The notes: generated by a model not told the origin, from the sequence alone. Shown: positions 1 to 12,499, counted from the first letter of the stretch. The stretch is 64,000 bases of DNA from Sycobia sp. Sy_11 (GCA_018907035.1 JACCIC010000150.1:400001-464000); one strand, 5' to 3'. A program made the numbers and translations.

Positions 1-135
1 AGATAGAAATTACTTACCTCATTTTCATTGTGTAATGATTAAGAAAAGTAATGAGTTAGATGATTGATACTATAGAAATAGCATCTTATAATCTTCTTTA
101 TAAAAAACTAATGGCCCATTGTTGGCTTTGTTTAG
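1..135 (+). other. Intron upstream of the first visible GH27 exon
   Basis: AT-rich sequence ending in a pyrimidine-containing acceptor (TTTAG at 131-135) directly before the first alpha-galactosidase exon. I see no coding sequence in it. The earlier exons, with the start codon and signal peptide, are outside the window. Confidence 0.8.
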
Positions 136-1993
136 ATTCATTCAAAAGGACTGAAGTTTGGCATCTATGAAGATTACGGCAATTACACTTGTGCTGGGTA
201 TCCTGGTGTTTTAGGATACTTGGAGAATGATGCTGCTCTTTTTGCTTCATGGGATGTGGACTATGTGAAACTAGATGGCTGTTATGCTCATCCTTCTCAA
301 ATGGATCAAGGTAAAAAATCTTAATAATGATAAATATTGTAATTTCTTTTTGATTTAATGCAATTTTTATTATAGGCTACCCAGAATTTGGTTTTCACTT
401 GAATCAAACTGGAAGACCAATGGTTTATTCTTGTAGTTGGCCAGTTTATCAAATTTATGCTGGTATCCAGGTAAATAAATCTACGTGTTCATAATTTCAA
501 TTTTCATTATTTTATTTAAAGATGTTGTTCACATAGATCGAAATGGAAAATTAGAAAGTATTGATAATTTAAATTTACATTAAGAAAGAGACAACTTGTT
601 ATTACTTTATATAACGTACATTAGAATTATATTTATATTATATATAAAGCACAAGCATATATATTATATATCATAAAGTAATTTAAATGTTAAGTAAAAA
701 AATTTTAAACTAAATAAAGTTTATTGTACTTAAAATAATAAATTATAGAAATATTACAATGCTAATTACTTTTACAATCTTCAATTTCTTTTTAATTATA
801 GATTTAATACTTCTTTTTTGATTTTTACAATTTTATTGTAACTTTATAATTTTTCATGAATAAAAATGTTGATATGAAAGATAGCAAAAATAACATCAAT
901 TTATTTTTAGCCAAACTTTTCTGCAATAATTCAGCATTGCAATTTATGGAGGAATTTTGATGACATTCAAGATTCTTGGAGCAGTCTTGAAACTATTATA
1001 GATTATTATGGTGATCATCAAGATGCGATAGTGCCAAATGCAGGTCCAGGGCATTGGAATGATCCTGACATGTTGATCATTGGAAATTTCGGCTTGAGTT
1101 ATGAACAGAGTAAAACACAAATGGCAATTTGGGCTATTTTAGCTGCTCCTCTTCTCATGTCCGTTGATTTAAGAACAATCAGACCTGAGTACAAAGCCAT
1201 TTTACAAAATAAAAAAATTATTGATGTCGATCAGGATCCTCTTGGAATTCAAGGTCGCCGTATTTATAAAGTGAGTTGACTTTGATGATAATAGTTTACA
1301 TTCAAATAAAAATATTATAGAACAATTGACTTATGGCATTATGAAAATAAATTGTAATTATTTTTTTAATACTTCAAATCTCTAAAATTAGTCTTACTGT
1401 GCATTATTTTAGTAAAACAATTGCCATTACTTTTTAACATTTTCGTTGTTGAATGGAAATCGAATTTGATTATTTTACATTTAAATTTGCTACAGTTTTA
1501 GATAATAAAATATTTTTATTTTTCAAAGATAACATAATATACAATTATTAATTTTTTTCAGCATAAGGACATTGAAATTTGGGCTAGACCTATTACTCCC
1601 ACTTATCAGAACTACTATTCCTATGCTGTTGTGTTTTCGAATAGAAGAACTGATGGCACACCTTCTGATGTGTCTGTAACGTTAAAAGAGCTTGGTCTAC
1701 AATTCCCTGGTGGATACACTGTAGAGGTAAATTATATATTTTTTATAATATATGTTATACATAAATTAAAGCAATACTGAATATTAATGTTTATTACTCA
1801 CTTTTAGGATTTATATGAAGATGTTCATTATGGAATTCTTACACCTCAAACCAAAATTAAGGTCAAAGTAAATCCTTCAGGTGTTGTTATTCTGCGATGT
1901 AATTTGCAGTTTGAAGATGTCTATGCCTCTAATCAGTACACGCCGTACGCTCCTTTAGAGCAAGTATTTAAAGTTAGGCATAATACTTTTTAA
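136..1993 (+). CDS. Alpha-N-acetylgalactosaminidase / alpha-galactosidase A-like, GH27 (3' part)
   Basis: Retaining lysosomal glycosidase that removes terminal alpha-linked GalNAc or Gal from glycolipids and glycoproteins. Exons: 136-310, 376-470, 911-1270, 1562-1726 and 1808-1993 (stop TAA 1991-1993), all bounded by AG/GT. They encode 326 residues; family members have about 400-430, so roughly the first 90 (signal peptide and start of the barrel) are missing. Visible landmarks: VKLDGC with the nucleophile Asp at 274-276; [13 protein letters not shown] with the acid/base Asp at 962-964; PGHWNDPDM and IGNFGLS; then [11 protein letters not shown] and the C-terminal beta domain. The substrate loop reads SCSWPVY. 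Its Ser (435-437) matches human NAGA (Ser188) rather than GLA (Glu203), while the Val (444-446) matches neither Ala191 nor Leu206. Overall it resembles NAGA more than GLA. All exons are AT-rich. Family is certain; substrate preference is inferred. Confidence 0.93.
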
Positions 1994-2536
1994 GTAATTT
2001 TTGTAAATTAATATAATTAAGAATATTTTTTTTCTTTTATAAGACCTGTTTATAAAAGTCGCGCCGATAATTTGTTAAGATTGTAAAAAATAAACTAATT
2101 GATACAAAACCACATTATTTTCTTAGAATTTTTTAAATACCTTACTAGAAATAAATATTTACATTTTAAATGTGATAATTTAAGAATTGAATTATATAGC
2201 ATTTATATTTATCAAAAATTTTATAAAGGGTATAAATTACAGAGGGCGCCATGAGTATAGTAGATAAATTGCAGCCACTGCAGGTTATGTAGGTAGCTTC
2301 ATTAAAAGGGTAATACTGATCAGACCCATCCAGGTATAATACCTGTAGAATATAAACGTAAAAATATAAGCATAAAAACTAGAGATGAGAGAGAGATGGG
2401 TGAGAGTAGGTGAGAACTCTGGTGAGAATAGAGGGTATCATCTCTGGCATAACTGATAGAATTATGTGACAATTAAAACATTTTATTATAATTTCTGTAT
2501 TAAAATATTATATTTTAAGTTAGATAATTTTTAACA
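1994..2536 (+). promoter_or_regulatory. Short intergenic gap: GH27 3' UTR and TOP3B promoter/5' UTR
   Basis: Only 543 bp separate the GH27 stop from the TOP3B start on the same strand, so this must hold the 3' end of one transcript and the promoter of the other. It contains a perfect 15-bp palindrome, CAGGTATAATACCTG (2331-2345), and three GGTGAGAR-type repeats between about 2395 and 2435. No clear TATA/Inr pair is seen. Confidence 0.5.
2089..2094 (+). terminator. Candidate polyadenylation signal of the GH27 gene
   Basis: First AATAAA after the stop codon, 96 bases downstream. A second one lies near 2150. Position fits a short 3' UTR; no transcript evidence. Confidence 0.4.
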
Positions 2537-3319
2537 ATGAAGACTGCATTTATGGTAGCTGAAAAGCCTTCTTTGGCTGCATCTCTTGCCAATATTTTAA
2601 GTAATGGAAGATGCACGTCCAGAAAAGGTAGGTTAAGATATTGGGATCTGTCTGCTAAGTTTGAGTTATTTTTAAACAATTAATAATTAAAAAATTCTAT
2701 ATATTTTTTTTGTACAATTTTAAATACAAGATTTTTAATACAATTTTTAATGAAATAGATGACAGCTATTGTGAAAGTAAATAAAACAAGTAAATCTACT
2801 TATATTTAAAAAAAAAATAACTTGATAATCATTCAAATATACAAATAGCCTATTTTTACTAATTTGAACAATATTTTGCCATAAATATTATTGATTAAAT
2901 TGATTGATATTTGATTAGGTTCTAATGGATCCTGCTCAGTTCATGAATGGGTAGGACAGTTTAGAAATGAAACTGTAAATTTTAAAATGACTTCAGTTTG
3001 TGGACATGTAATGAATTTGGATTTCACAGGAAAATATAACAACTGGGATAAAGTTGACCCTGTAAGTAAAAAATTTATTCAAAAATATTTGAGTAATGCT
3101 ATTTTTCACATTATATTTTTACAGGCAGAATTGTTTTCTTGCCCGACAGAAAAAAAAGAGGCTGTCCCAAAACTTAAAATACCAAGTTTTCTTTTAAAAG
3201 AGGGAGGATATTGTGATTATTTGGTTCTTTGGCTAGATTGTGATAAAGAAGGTGAAAATATTTGTTTTGAAGTAATTCAAGCCATTCAACAAGGATCATC
3301 TAGAAAGCTAAATCCAAAT
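2537..3319 (+). other. TOP3B: TOP3B exons 1-3: Toprim domain
   Basis: These exons encode residues 1-143. The acidic triad of the Toprim fold is intact: Glu9 in VAEKPS and Asp116/Asp118 in [10 protein letters not shown], which bind the magnesium needed for strand religation. Exon 3 (3125-3319) has only 10 of 65 codons ending in G or C. Confidence 0.9.
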
Positions 3320-6300
3320 GTAAGATAATACTTTCATAATTATCGAATTTAGTTTTATTGCATATTTTTAAATTAATAAACTATTATAGGATATTTGGAG
3401 AGCTAAATTTTCTGCAATTACTGATAAAGATATTAAAGCCGCTTTAGCAAATCTTGTGAAACCAAATGAAAATGAAGCAAAAAGTGTGGATGCTCGTCAA
3501 GAGCTTGATTTGCGAATTGGATGTGCATTTACAAGATTTCAAACTAAATTTTTCCAGGTAAGAATGATATAATTTTTAATGATTTATTAATTTAATATTT
3601 ATAGGTGGTTTTCTAACAAGATATAAACAAATAATTAAAATAAAATAAATATAAATTCTGTGTTTCCTTAGGACTCTTATAATCTTAATTATTTGTAGGG
3701 AAAATATGGTGACTTAGATGCTTCATTAATTTCATATGGTCCATGTCAAACTCCAACATTAGGTTTTTGTGTTCAAAGGCATGATGAAATTCAAACTTTC
3801 AAGCCAGATCCATATTGGGTTCTTCAGGTGGTTATTTACTAATTACAGGTCTAACAACCTAAGTTACTGAAAATACGTGCTTCAATATTAGAATCCATAA
3901 TTATTACAGGTTATAATTAAGTCACCAGAGGGCCAAGATGTAACTTTAAGTTGGAGTCGGGTAAGATCTTTTGATAAAGAAGTTGCAAGTATCTTCCTTA
4001 GCCATGTCAAAGAATATGATCAGGCAACGTAAGTATTTTTTTAATTCAAAAGTAAAAGTTATCATTTTAATTTTCATATTGCTTTAACTTAAGAAGAAGT
4101 TTGAATTATAATTAATACATTACATTTATAATTTTCATAATTTTATTATTAGGTGTCAAGTATTCAATTTTAAGTAATAAAATATTAAAAAAATTTAATT
4201 TGTTGAAATTTTTAACGTCAAATTATTTCACTAAAATTTTTTCTATTGTACATGAATACAATATATATGTATTAACAATAATAAAATCATCATAAATGTG
4301 AATGAAATTAAATCAATAAAAAATTAATGGTGCTTGTTCCTTTTAATTTTTAGACATTTACTATTGGTTAATTTCACTTTTCTGATTTTTTGATCTATTT
4401 TTTTTTGATGCTCAGGAGTACTTTGTTTATAAATTTATTACATGCATTTGAAATATTCTTTCTAAGGGACAAATATAATGTTTAATTAAACAAGAAATTC
4501 GATTAATTTATTAGTAATTAATATATTAAAAATAATACTTATTACAATATTTTATAAATAAATAGATTAACCATTATTAGATCATTTTTCCAACATTTCA
4601 AAGATTTGCATAATATATGTCTTGATTTTGTGCGAATAATTACTTTTTAACTTTAACTATTTTAATAGAAAATTCAATTGAGATAATGTTAAACGTATAC
4701 TAATTATAATTGTAGTGTTACAAGTATTCAAAGTACTGAAAAATCAAAAGGAAGGCCAATAGCATTAAATACTGTAGAACTGATGCGAGTTGCTAGCTCT
4801 GGATTAGGTATGGGACCTCATCATGCAATGCAAATTGCTGAACGCCTATATACTCAAGGTTATATTAGTTATCCTCGAACAGAAACTACCTCCTATCCAG
4901 AGAATTTTGATCTACTGTATGTTTTAGAAAAATATAATTTATTGGTAAATACTTTAAAATTAAATTGAAAAAATTATTTTGTTTAAATAGATCAACCTTA
5001 AAACAGCAACAAAATAGTCCAGATTGGGGGGATGAAATTCGTAAAATTTTAAGTACTGGAATTGGCAAACCAAAAAAAGGTCACGATGCCGGTGATCATC
5101 CACCTATAACTCCAATGAAAGCAGCAAGTAGAAATGAATTAGACGGAGATTCTTGGAGGCTCTATGATTACATTACAAGGCATTTTATTGCAACAGTAAA
5201 CTATTTAATTTTATATAATCTTACTCCTAAAATATTAAACTCTAACTAATAAAACATGTAAAATATTAATTTTAGCTAGCAAAAGACTGCAAGTATCTTA
5301 GTACCACTGTTAAGTTTGAGATTGGAACTGAAGTATTTACAGTGACAGGTCATTCTTTGATAGATCCTGGTTATACTAGTTTATTAACTTGGCAAGCTTT
5401 GAGCAATAATGAGTCACTTCCTAGATTTACAGTGGGAGAAAAAGTTAAAATTATGGAGGTAATAAATTAATAATAGAAATGTACAAAACTTTAGAACATC
5501 ATTTTAAATATGATGTAATTGCTTTCACATGTCAGAACTTAAATATATTTTAAATAAAAGATATTTGAAATATGTTAACTTATAAGGGAATAAGATTATT
5601 CAATATTAATTGGTTGTTTAGATTTCAGTAGTTATTCTTTTTAAATTATATTTTGGATTGTGGAATTGATACTTTTGTTCTAAGGTGTATCTAACTGCAA
5701 TTTATCACTTTTTTAATACATTGAATTTATTGGAGAATAATGTTACCATTTATTTCTTATTTTATTTTTCTTTTAAATCTCAATTGTGGAAAAATGTTAA
5801 AAAGTTTCCTGAAGATAGAACTTCCATATGAATATATTAACTATAAAATTACCAAATAAGGTATTTATTTTTTAACAATTTTTACATAATATAAAAAAAT
5901 TTTTTATTAATATTTTTTTATATATGATTTCATACTGATATTATATCAGAATGCTACATATCTAAAGTAATTAAAATTTACAGGCAAAGCTTTTAGAATG
6001 TTTTACGCAGCCCCCAGATTATCTGACAGAGTCTGAATTAATTACCCTTATGGAGAAGCATGGCATAGGAACTGACGCTTCAATACCAGTACACATAAAT
6101 AATATTTGTATACGAAATTACGTGTTTGTGGCAACAGGCAGAAAACTAGTCCCTACATCACTTGGCATTGTTTTGGTGCATGGCTATCAAAAGGTAAGCA
6201 AATTTATTCGAATTTTTTCTTGTCATTATTGCTATATATTTAAAAATTTCAGATCGATCCGGAATTGGTTTTGCCAACAATGCGCTCGGCCGTCGAGGAG

Positions 6301-9095
6301 CAATTGAATCTGATCGCCGTTGGTCGAGCGGATTTTTACGCGGTCTTACAGCATACAGTTGAAATTTTCAAGCAGAAATTTCATTACTTCGTTCAGAGCG
6401 TCGAGGCAATGGATCAGCTGTTTGAAGTCACGTTCTCACTTCTTTCAGCATCTGGAAAATCTCATTCAAGGTATGTAGATAACAGTAAAACCATAGAGTA
6501 TTTTCTTCTAAGACTTTTTACTTTATTATTGTGTCGTATAAGATAAGATGATTTGGAATATAAGAAATTCGTGTAAATACCTTAATTTTGTATAATAAAA
6601 TATTTTCTAGTTTTGTATTTATATTGATCCTATAGTAAATTAAAAGAAAGAATATATTTAGTTATATATTTATAATTAATATTCTACCTATTTTTATCTG
6701 TCTGATATATCTCTCATTTGAATTCCGCGCTTAATTTAGACTTTGCACATAAGAGCGTTGATAGAATGAACTTTATCAACTAGTTATATTTTGCGTATTT
6801 TTTTCTTAAGCATAATAAAATTTGAATATATACATAGAGGCATGTTAAAAATTAGTTTTATTTATAATGTTTTGTCATTCAAATAAAATATCAAAAGATT
6901 CGTTGTGGAAGTACTCGATCTATTTCTGTATTTCTATACTTTTAGGTTTTCTAGTCCTTTATACATGTATCTGTGAGTATTTTTTATGGATTTTATACAT
7001 TCATCCATAATTGTAATTAATAACCCGGCGTTAAAATAATAAACAAGAGTGTTTACCTATGGAATCCATCCCCCTCCCCCCCCAACTCAATAAACATGCT
7101 TAAGAACGAATGACGCAAATAATTAACAGTTTTTCAATTAATATCAGAGTCTGTGTATAGTTCTAATAACGCGAGATAAAACTGGCGCGACGTCATTTAT
7201 TTCTTCAGATGCGGAAAATGCAGGCGCTACATGAAGTACATCCAAACAAAGCCGTCGCGGCTTCATTGCGCCCACTGTAACGAGACGTACGGCCTGCCCC
7301 AGAACGGTAACATCAGGATCTACAAGGAGCTGAAGTGCCCGCTCGATGATTTCGAGCTGCTCTCTTGGTCCACCGGCTCGCGCGGCAAGAGCTACACGTT
7401 CTGCCCGTACTGCTTCAATAATCCTCCGTTTAGGTGAGATCGACGCTTTAAATTTTTTTTCCTCTCCTCATCTCTCCTGTCGTCGACTCTTACTTTCTGA
7501 AAAATTGACGATTAATTCTCGTTGATCTGCAATCCTGGCGGTTATTCTAATTTACTGTAAAAAGTTTAATTTCATAGATTGCGTAACAACGCATATGGTA
7601 AAATGCATTTACACGGGCGAACCGGCCGCGTTTCATATAAAATTCAACGAGCTCAACTCTCAATATTCATCAGAATCACATTCGTAATCGGTTATCTTAC
7701 AACATCCTCCTGTCAACGATTCTATAACAAAATTCATAAATATACATGTAATTTTATCGAGATTCCCCCCTCCCTCCCTCATTTGTCGCGACAAAATTAA
7801 TCGACCAAAGTTATACAGTTATGTAAAATGCTAAGAAAACGAAAAAGAAAAAAAAAAACAAAAATTCACTCGAGCACGAGAATCAAAAGCGAAAGTATAC
7901 GCGATTCCCGACGAGTGCGTAACGTATAAATAGATTGCAAAGCAACCGCCGGGCTCGGCAGTATTGCGCGTATTATGCAAAAAAAAAAAAAAAAAAAAAA
8001 ATTTCGCTCCCAACGGGGCGATAATTCGTAACGTGACGCTCAAATAATTGTTGTCGCTCGCTCGCCCAACAGGGACATGAAGAAGGGCCTGAGCGGCTGC
8101 AACGCCTGCACGCATCCGACCTGCCCGCACGGCCTCAACTCGAACGGCCTGTCGAGCTGCCTGGAGTGCGACTCCGGCATCCTCGTGCTCGATCCGTCCG
8201 CGGCGCCCAAGTGGAAGCTCGTCTGCAATCGCTGCGACGTGATTATACACCTGTTCGAGAACGCGCACAAGGTGATGGTCGAGGCCGACGAGGTCTGCGA
8301 CTGCGGCGCCCAGCTGGTCAACGTCGAGTACAAGCAGGTGGGACATTGAATCTTATATTACGGGGCATTGATGATTTTATTTCACCGATTTTCGCCGATA
8401 CCCCCCCCCCCCCCCCGATGCGAATTGAGAGCGTGTCGCGTGGCCAGTGCTCGTTGAAAGAAGGAGAAGAAAAAAAAACAATTACAAAAGCACGCACCAG
8501 TTAGAATCAGTAGGAAGGCCCCCCCGGTACATACGGACAATGCATAGAACCCTATGAGTATAACATAGATGGTTAGATTCTCAACTTGGTTTCCTTAGAA
8601 TTATATGACAATTCGATTAATTCATATTTCGTTATCTTTATTCAACGATTGAGTTATTATTGCTATTGTTTCAATGGAATTTTTACAATTTTTTAAACGT
8701 AATACACAGTCGTCGTTCGTCGTCAAGCGATGGATAAATAATCTCCTTTAACGATAAAACCTCGCAGTTTCTATCGTTACTTTTTCTGAGAATCAAAGCT
8801 GACTTTTCAGAATTTAAAGCTTATTGTAATTGTCAAATATAGATATAGTATGGCAATATTATTACGTTTAAAAAGTTTAAGTTCACAAATCTATGAATCT
8901 TCATCGTCTTGCAAAACAGTTCGTAAAACGATTATCTAGAAATTTGAAGTGTTTTAACATTTTGCTTGAACAATTGAAATCACTCCGCGAAAGATTTTCC
9001 AATAGAGAAATGGCATATTTTACTTTAGATATAGCCATATACCGTTATATATTTTAAAATTTGTTGAATCAAATCTCAAGTTTAAGTACCAACTC

Positions 9096-9126
<31 letters not shown>

Positions 9127-10169
9127 CGAATACTATGATATATTTATGAAAGAAAACTTTTAAATTAGTTCAGTTCACCATCGGCTGAGGTTAAGGCTAG
9201 GGAGGGTTAAGGGTGCCGTAATCTTTTTCAAGAGAATCGATAAATGCTTTCGAAGCATTATTATATCTTTTGACGACGATGTAACGAGCGAGACTAGCGC
9301 TTGAAATCTTATTGTGGAATATTTAACGAATTAAATTTTAAATTAAATTAAAAAAATTAAAAATTAAATTTTAAATTAAATTTAAAATAGATTATAATTG
9401 GGGCTCTAATAAATTGGATAAGAGAGTAAATTTGAAAATTAATTAAGATACAACGTTTGAGTTTTCTTCTTTCACTTTCTTAAAAAAAAAAAAAAAACTT
9501 TCTAAATAATGTGTTGAAAACGTTGTCATTTTGATACGGCTTTACGTATTTTCTTGAAACTTTTCACGAATGGATAAGAAAGTTAATTGGAGGGGGATGA
9601 TGAATGTTCACCGATCGAGAAAACAATACTTTTGTTTTCAATAATATTATATCGAAGCAATAAATTAAAAAAAAATGTTTAACTAATCATGCCCATTATT
9701 TGCGTCTATTCTATCTGACTCCCAAGTTTCAATCAGTTACGTCAAACCGCGCGGAGATGGAGAAAGTTCTTTAAATTTTATTTAGAACTTTTACGATATA
9801 TTAAAAACCTTCCTTCTTCCATTTGAAATAAACACTCGTGAACATTAGCACGCAAGGCTTGACGAATCCGCTTGGAACTCTGGGGGCGGCGTGAGATACA
9901 CCTAAGCATATAAATTGAACGATCGACGAAATCATCCCGCTTCTGTTTCTATCCGAACGCAGGACAAGAGCAAGCTGCCGAACGAGGCGACCGAGATGAC
10001 GGGCTGCGTCTTCTGCACGCCTGCCTTCACCGTCCTCGTCGAGAAGCACCGGGCCGTGGCCTCGAAGCCGGTGGCGACCAGGGGCCGCGGCCACGCGAAG
10101 GGCCGCAGCCGCGGCAAGCCACGGCCGCCCAAGGACAAAATGGCCCAGCTCGCGGCCTACTTCGTATGA
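2537..10169 (+). CDS. TOP3B: DNA/RNA topoisomerase 3-beta (type IA), complete, 14 exons
   Basis: Type IA topoisomerase that cuts and passes single strands of DNA and RNA through a covalent 5'-phosphotyrosine; in animals it works with TDRD3. Exons: 2537-2627, 2919-3061, 3125-3319, 3390-3557, 3699-3827, 3910-4028, 4716-4916, 4991-5195, 5276-5458, 5984-6193, 6253-6470, 7209-7433, 8073-8337, 9963-10169. All junctions are GT-AG and the phases agree, giving 852 residues (human 862). The start [14 protein letters not shown] is the family N-terminus. Landmarks: Glu9 and DCDKEGEN (116-123) of the Toprim domain; [28 protein letters not shown] with catalytic Tyr334; [13 protein letters not shown]; CxxC zinc ribbons (622-802); a short RG-rich tail; terminal AAYFV. 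Exons 1-10 are AT-rich and 12-14 very GC-rich. Absence of frameshifts and completeness suggest a functional gene. Confidence 0.97.
4716..4916 (+). other. TOP3B: TOP3B exon 7: catalytic tyrosine
   Basis: Encodes [16 protein letters not shown] and then [15 protein letters not shown]. The Tyr of SYPRT (residue 334 here, 336 in human) is the nucleophile that attacks the phosphodiester bond, and the neighbouring Arg of PRT is also conserved. The exon follows the longest AT-rich intron in the 5' half (4029-4715). Confidence 0.92.
7209..8337 (+). other. TOP3B: TOP3B exons 12-13: zinc-ribbon array
   Basis: Exon 12 carries CxxC pairs at residues 622/625, 641/644 and 686/689, with a lone Cys664. Exon 13 carries pairs at 705/708, 725/728, 747/750 and a CDC at 771-773. 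These Cys-rich ribbons are typical of the TOP3B C-terminal domain. The intervening intron (7434-8072) has a run of about 23 A at 7979-8001 and CpG-rich flanks. Exon 13 is extremely GC-rich at third positions (83 of 88 codons). Confidence 0.9.
8338..9962 (+). other. TOP3B: TOP3B intron 13 (1.6 kb)
   Basis: The longest intron of the gene. It contains a run of 16 C (8401-8416), a run of about 26 A (9101-9126) and an AT-rich self-complementary patch near 9330-9390 made of repeated AAATTAAATTTTAAAT. No coding sequence is visible. Its AT-rich body between two GC-rich exons shows that the GC rise is concentrated in the exons and their flanks. Confidence 0.85.
9963..10169 (+). other. TOP3B: TOP3B exon 14: last zinc ribbon and RG-rich RNA-binding tail
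   Basis: Begins with [18 protein letters not shown] (last CxxC, residues 799/802) and ends in an RG-rich stretch ([18 protein letters not shown]) followed by the invariant KDKM...AAYFV end. The RGG/RG box in this family binds mRNA. Here it is shorter and more lysine-rich than the human one. Stop TGA at 10167-10169. Confidence 0.92.
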
Positions 10170-10243
10170 GCCGTCAGAAGGAATCCCGATCGCGCGACGA
10201 GGGCGAGGCGGTTGTACGATTCGCCCGTCCGCGGGGCGTCGTG

Positions 10244-10276
10244 TATTTCGCGTGGTATTTCGCGTGGTATTTCACC
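10244..10276 (+). repeat. 12-bp tandem repeat, 2.7 copies
   Basis: TATTTCGCGTGG occurs twice perfectly and a third time truncated and mutated (TATTTCACC), inside the TOP3B 3' flank. Confidence 0.8.
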
Positions 10277-10374
10277 TTCCCGCCCCCTCTATTCTTTCCT
10301 TCCTTCTCCTTCTCTTTCGTAGGCGCTCGGATCCGCGGGTCCGCGGGTCGCGCGCTGCGTGCTTTAGTTAAATT

Positions 10375-10386
<12 letters not shown>

Positions 10387-10439
<53 letters not shown>
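10387..10439. repeat. (AT)n microsatellite
   Basis: About 26 uninterrupted AT units in the TOP3B 3' flank. Confidence 0.95.
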
Positions 10440-10442
<3 letters not shown>

Positions 10443-12007
10443 TTTGAACGTTAACCATTAGCCGAATGATGCGCGAGCGGGCAGCATAGTATAGTGTATA
10501 ATCATTGGAAATAAGGATGGATACGTCGTCACTGGATCTGCGATCGATGTATTGTGCACGCGCGCGAAAGTATGCGGGGCTCGCTTAATAACGCTTGTAT
10601 GTACTAGACGCGCGGTTATGCTTCTTCATTTTTTTTTCTCTCTATATATCGTATAACCGTGCGGTAATTTCGAGGGATGCGGGATGTTCGAATTTGTTAG
10701 GACATACATATTTATATATAAATATACATACATATATATATATATATATAAATTTGTTAATGTCTTTTATTAAAAAAAAAAATGTAATTATTAGACAATA
10801 TAAATGTCGCTTTTACAGTAAATTCATGCGTTCACAGCGTATTCTCGATCTTCCACACATTGAATAGATTTTTTAAGGCATCGGGATTCGCCACAGTGTA
10901 GTCTTGAACATTTAGCGAGATTATTCATAACAACCTGCGAACAATTTCTTACATTTCATTGCGTATTAATTTATTTGTATGATATATTTTATAAATCTAT
11001 CATAAAGTCCTCAAAAGATTGAGATCTTTTAACAGAAAAATTATTCACTAATTCTATATTTAAAAACTATAAACGCACCGTTTTTACTTGATAAATCTTA
11101 TATATTCTTTGTGTAACTATTAATTTCAGCGGTGTGATCATATTATAGATGCGTACAAACGTCGTTATAATTGAATGAATATTAAGATATAAGAAACGAT
11201 TTTTTTTCTGCTATCCCTGCCTTAGTGTATAAACACATTCGATAAATAATTTTTTTCTCTCGTGGAGATAATGAGTCGCGTACTCTGTGCGAATCTACTT
11301 ATGCAAGTATTAGAAAATTCTGTAAAAAAAAAAATATATATATATAATTTACCGCTTGTCTCGAAATCCTTTAGGATTGATGGTAAAAAGAACATTTTCA
11401 AATCAACAATATGGATTTCTCGAAAAAAAAACCAACATTTTTTTACACAGATATATATACGAAACAATTCGTTTTAGTATACAAACACGATATTCTATAA
11501 GTATTATGAATTTTTTATATGTGCGGGTTTCGTTGTACGATTTCAATGCAAGAAGAATCGACTGTCGGATTCTTGAATGCCATTAGAATTTTTATAACTC
11601 TACCATGTTATAATTTAGCACCACTAGTCGTTAGCTCTTACTTGTACGAAACAGTTTGTTAAAATAAGTAACAGAAGATAAGAAACGAACAATAAAATAA
11701 AGTCCATCAGAAATTCGCAGAGATGGGTCGGACGCCTACGTAGGGCATAAATCAAGCCTTCATATGGAAAGATCTTTTACCGCGGCTATGCTACTGCTTT
11801 ATAAAGGTATAAATTCCGCTATAAAGGGCCATTCGGTTGTACGTGTGAAAGTGTCAAATGTTTTAGCCCTTGGCATAAATTTCTTCGGGCAAGCAAACAA
11901 AATGAATGTAATGAATGTATTACACGTCCTCTTTCTCACGCCCTCCCTCCTCTTGAAATGTTCGTATTTTTTATGTACGTTATGTACGGCAAGAGGGAGG
12001 GATGAAG

Positions 12008-12011
<4 letters not shown>

Positions 12012-12054
<43 letters not shown>
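12012..12054. repeat. (GA)n microsatellite
   Basis: Nearly pure GA run with one AAAG interruption near 12045; polypurine on the + strand. Confidence 0.95.
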
Positions 12055-12055
<1 letters not shown>

Positions 12056-12499
12056 TAAGAAAAGGGAAGGGAGAATTTATACGTGTTGCCATTTAAGACT
12101 GATTTTTTTTAACAAGGCGTGACGATTTATACAACGATACCGATTGGCTAGCCTGGAATGTTATTCCACATTGTCTATACAGCAATTTTTCCCTCTATGT
12201 CTCTAAATGTTTCTCTCTTACGCCATTGTAACTCTTCGTGAAGGAACATAAATTTTTTTTGGCAATGTAGAGAGAAGGAAAGGGTTGCAAGGAAGAGAAA
12301 GAACTGGAGGCATAAAGAGAAAAAGATCACGAGACAAATGGAGTAAGAGTAGAAATAAAAGAAAAAGACTTACGATAAACTGTGAGCATGTAAAATTGAT
12401 TAAATTGAGCGTATACTTCTGTAAACCTTGCACTTGTATAATAATTTCATGTTGTGTTTTTAATAAATATACAGTCATATTTGATTTCGAGGATTTTTT

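Noticed and set aside
1..30. Minus-strand donor-like GAG|GTAAGT preceded by ATGAAAATGAG
   Set aside because: A single splice-like motif inside a GH27 intron at the window edge, with no supporting exon.
7831..8346. 171-residue minus-strand frame
   Set aside because: It lies opposite TOP3B exon 13 and its flanking introns and crosses a poly-A run; it is a shadow of GC-rich coding sequence.
9101..9126. Poly-A run as a possible retroposon tail
   Set aside because: No target duplication or element body upstream; similar A runs occur throughout the window as simple homopolymers.
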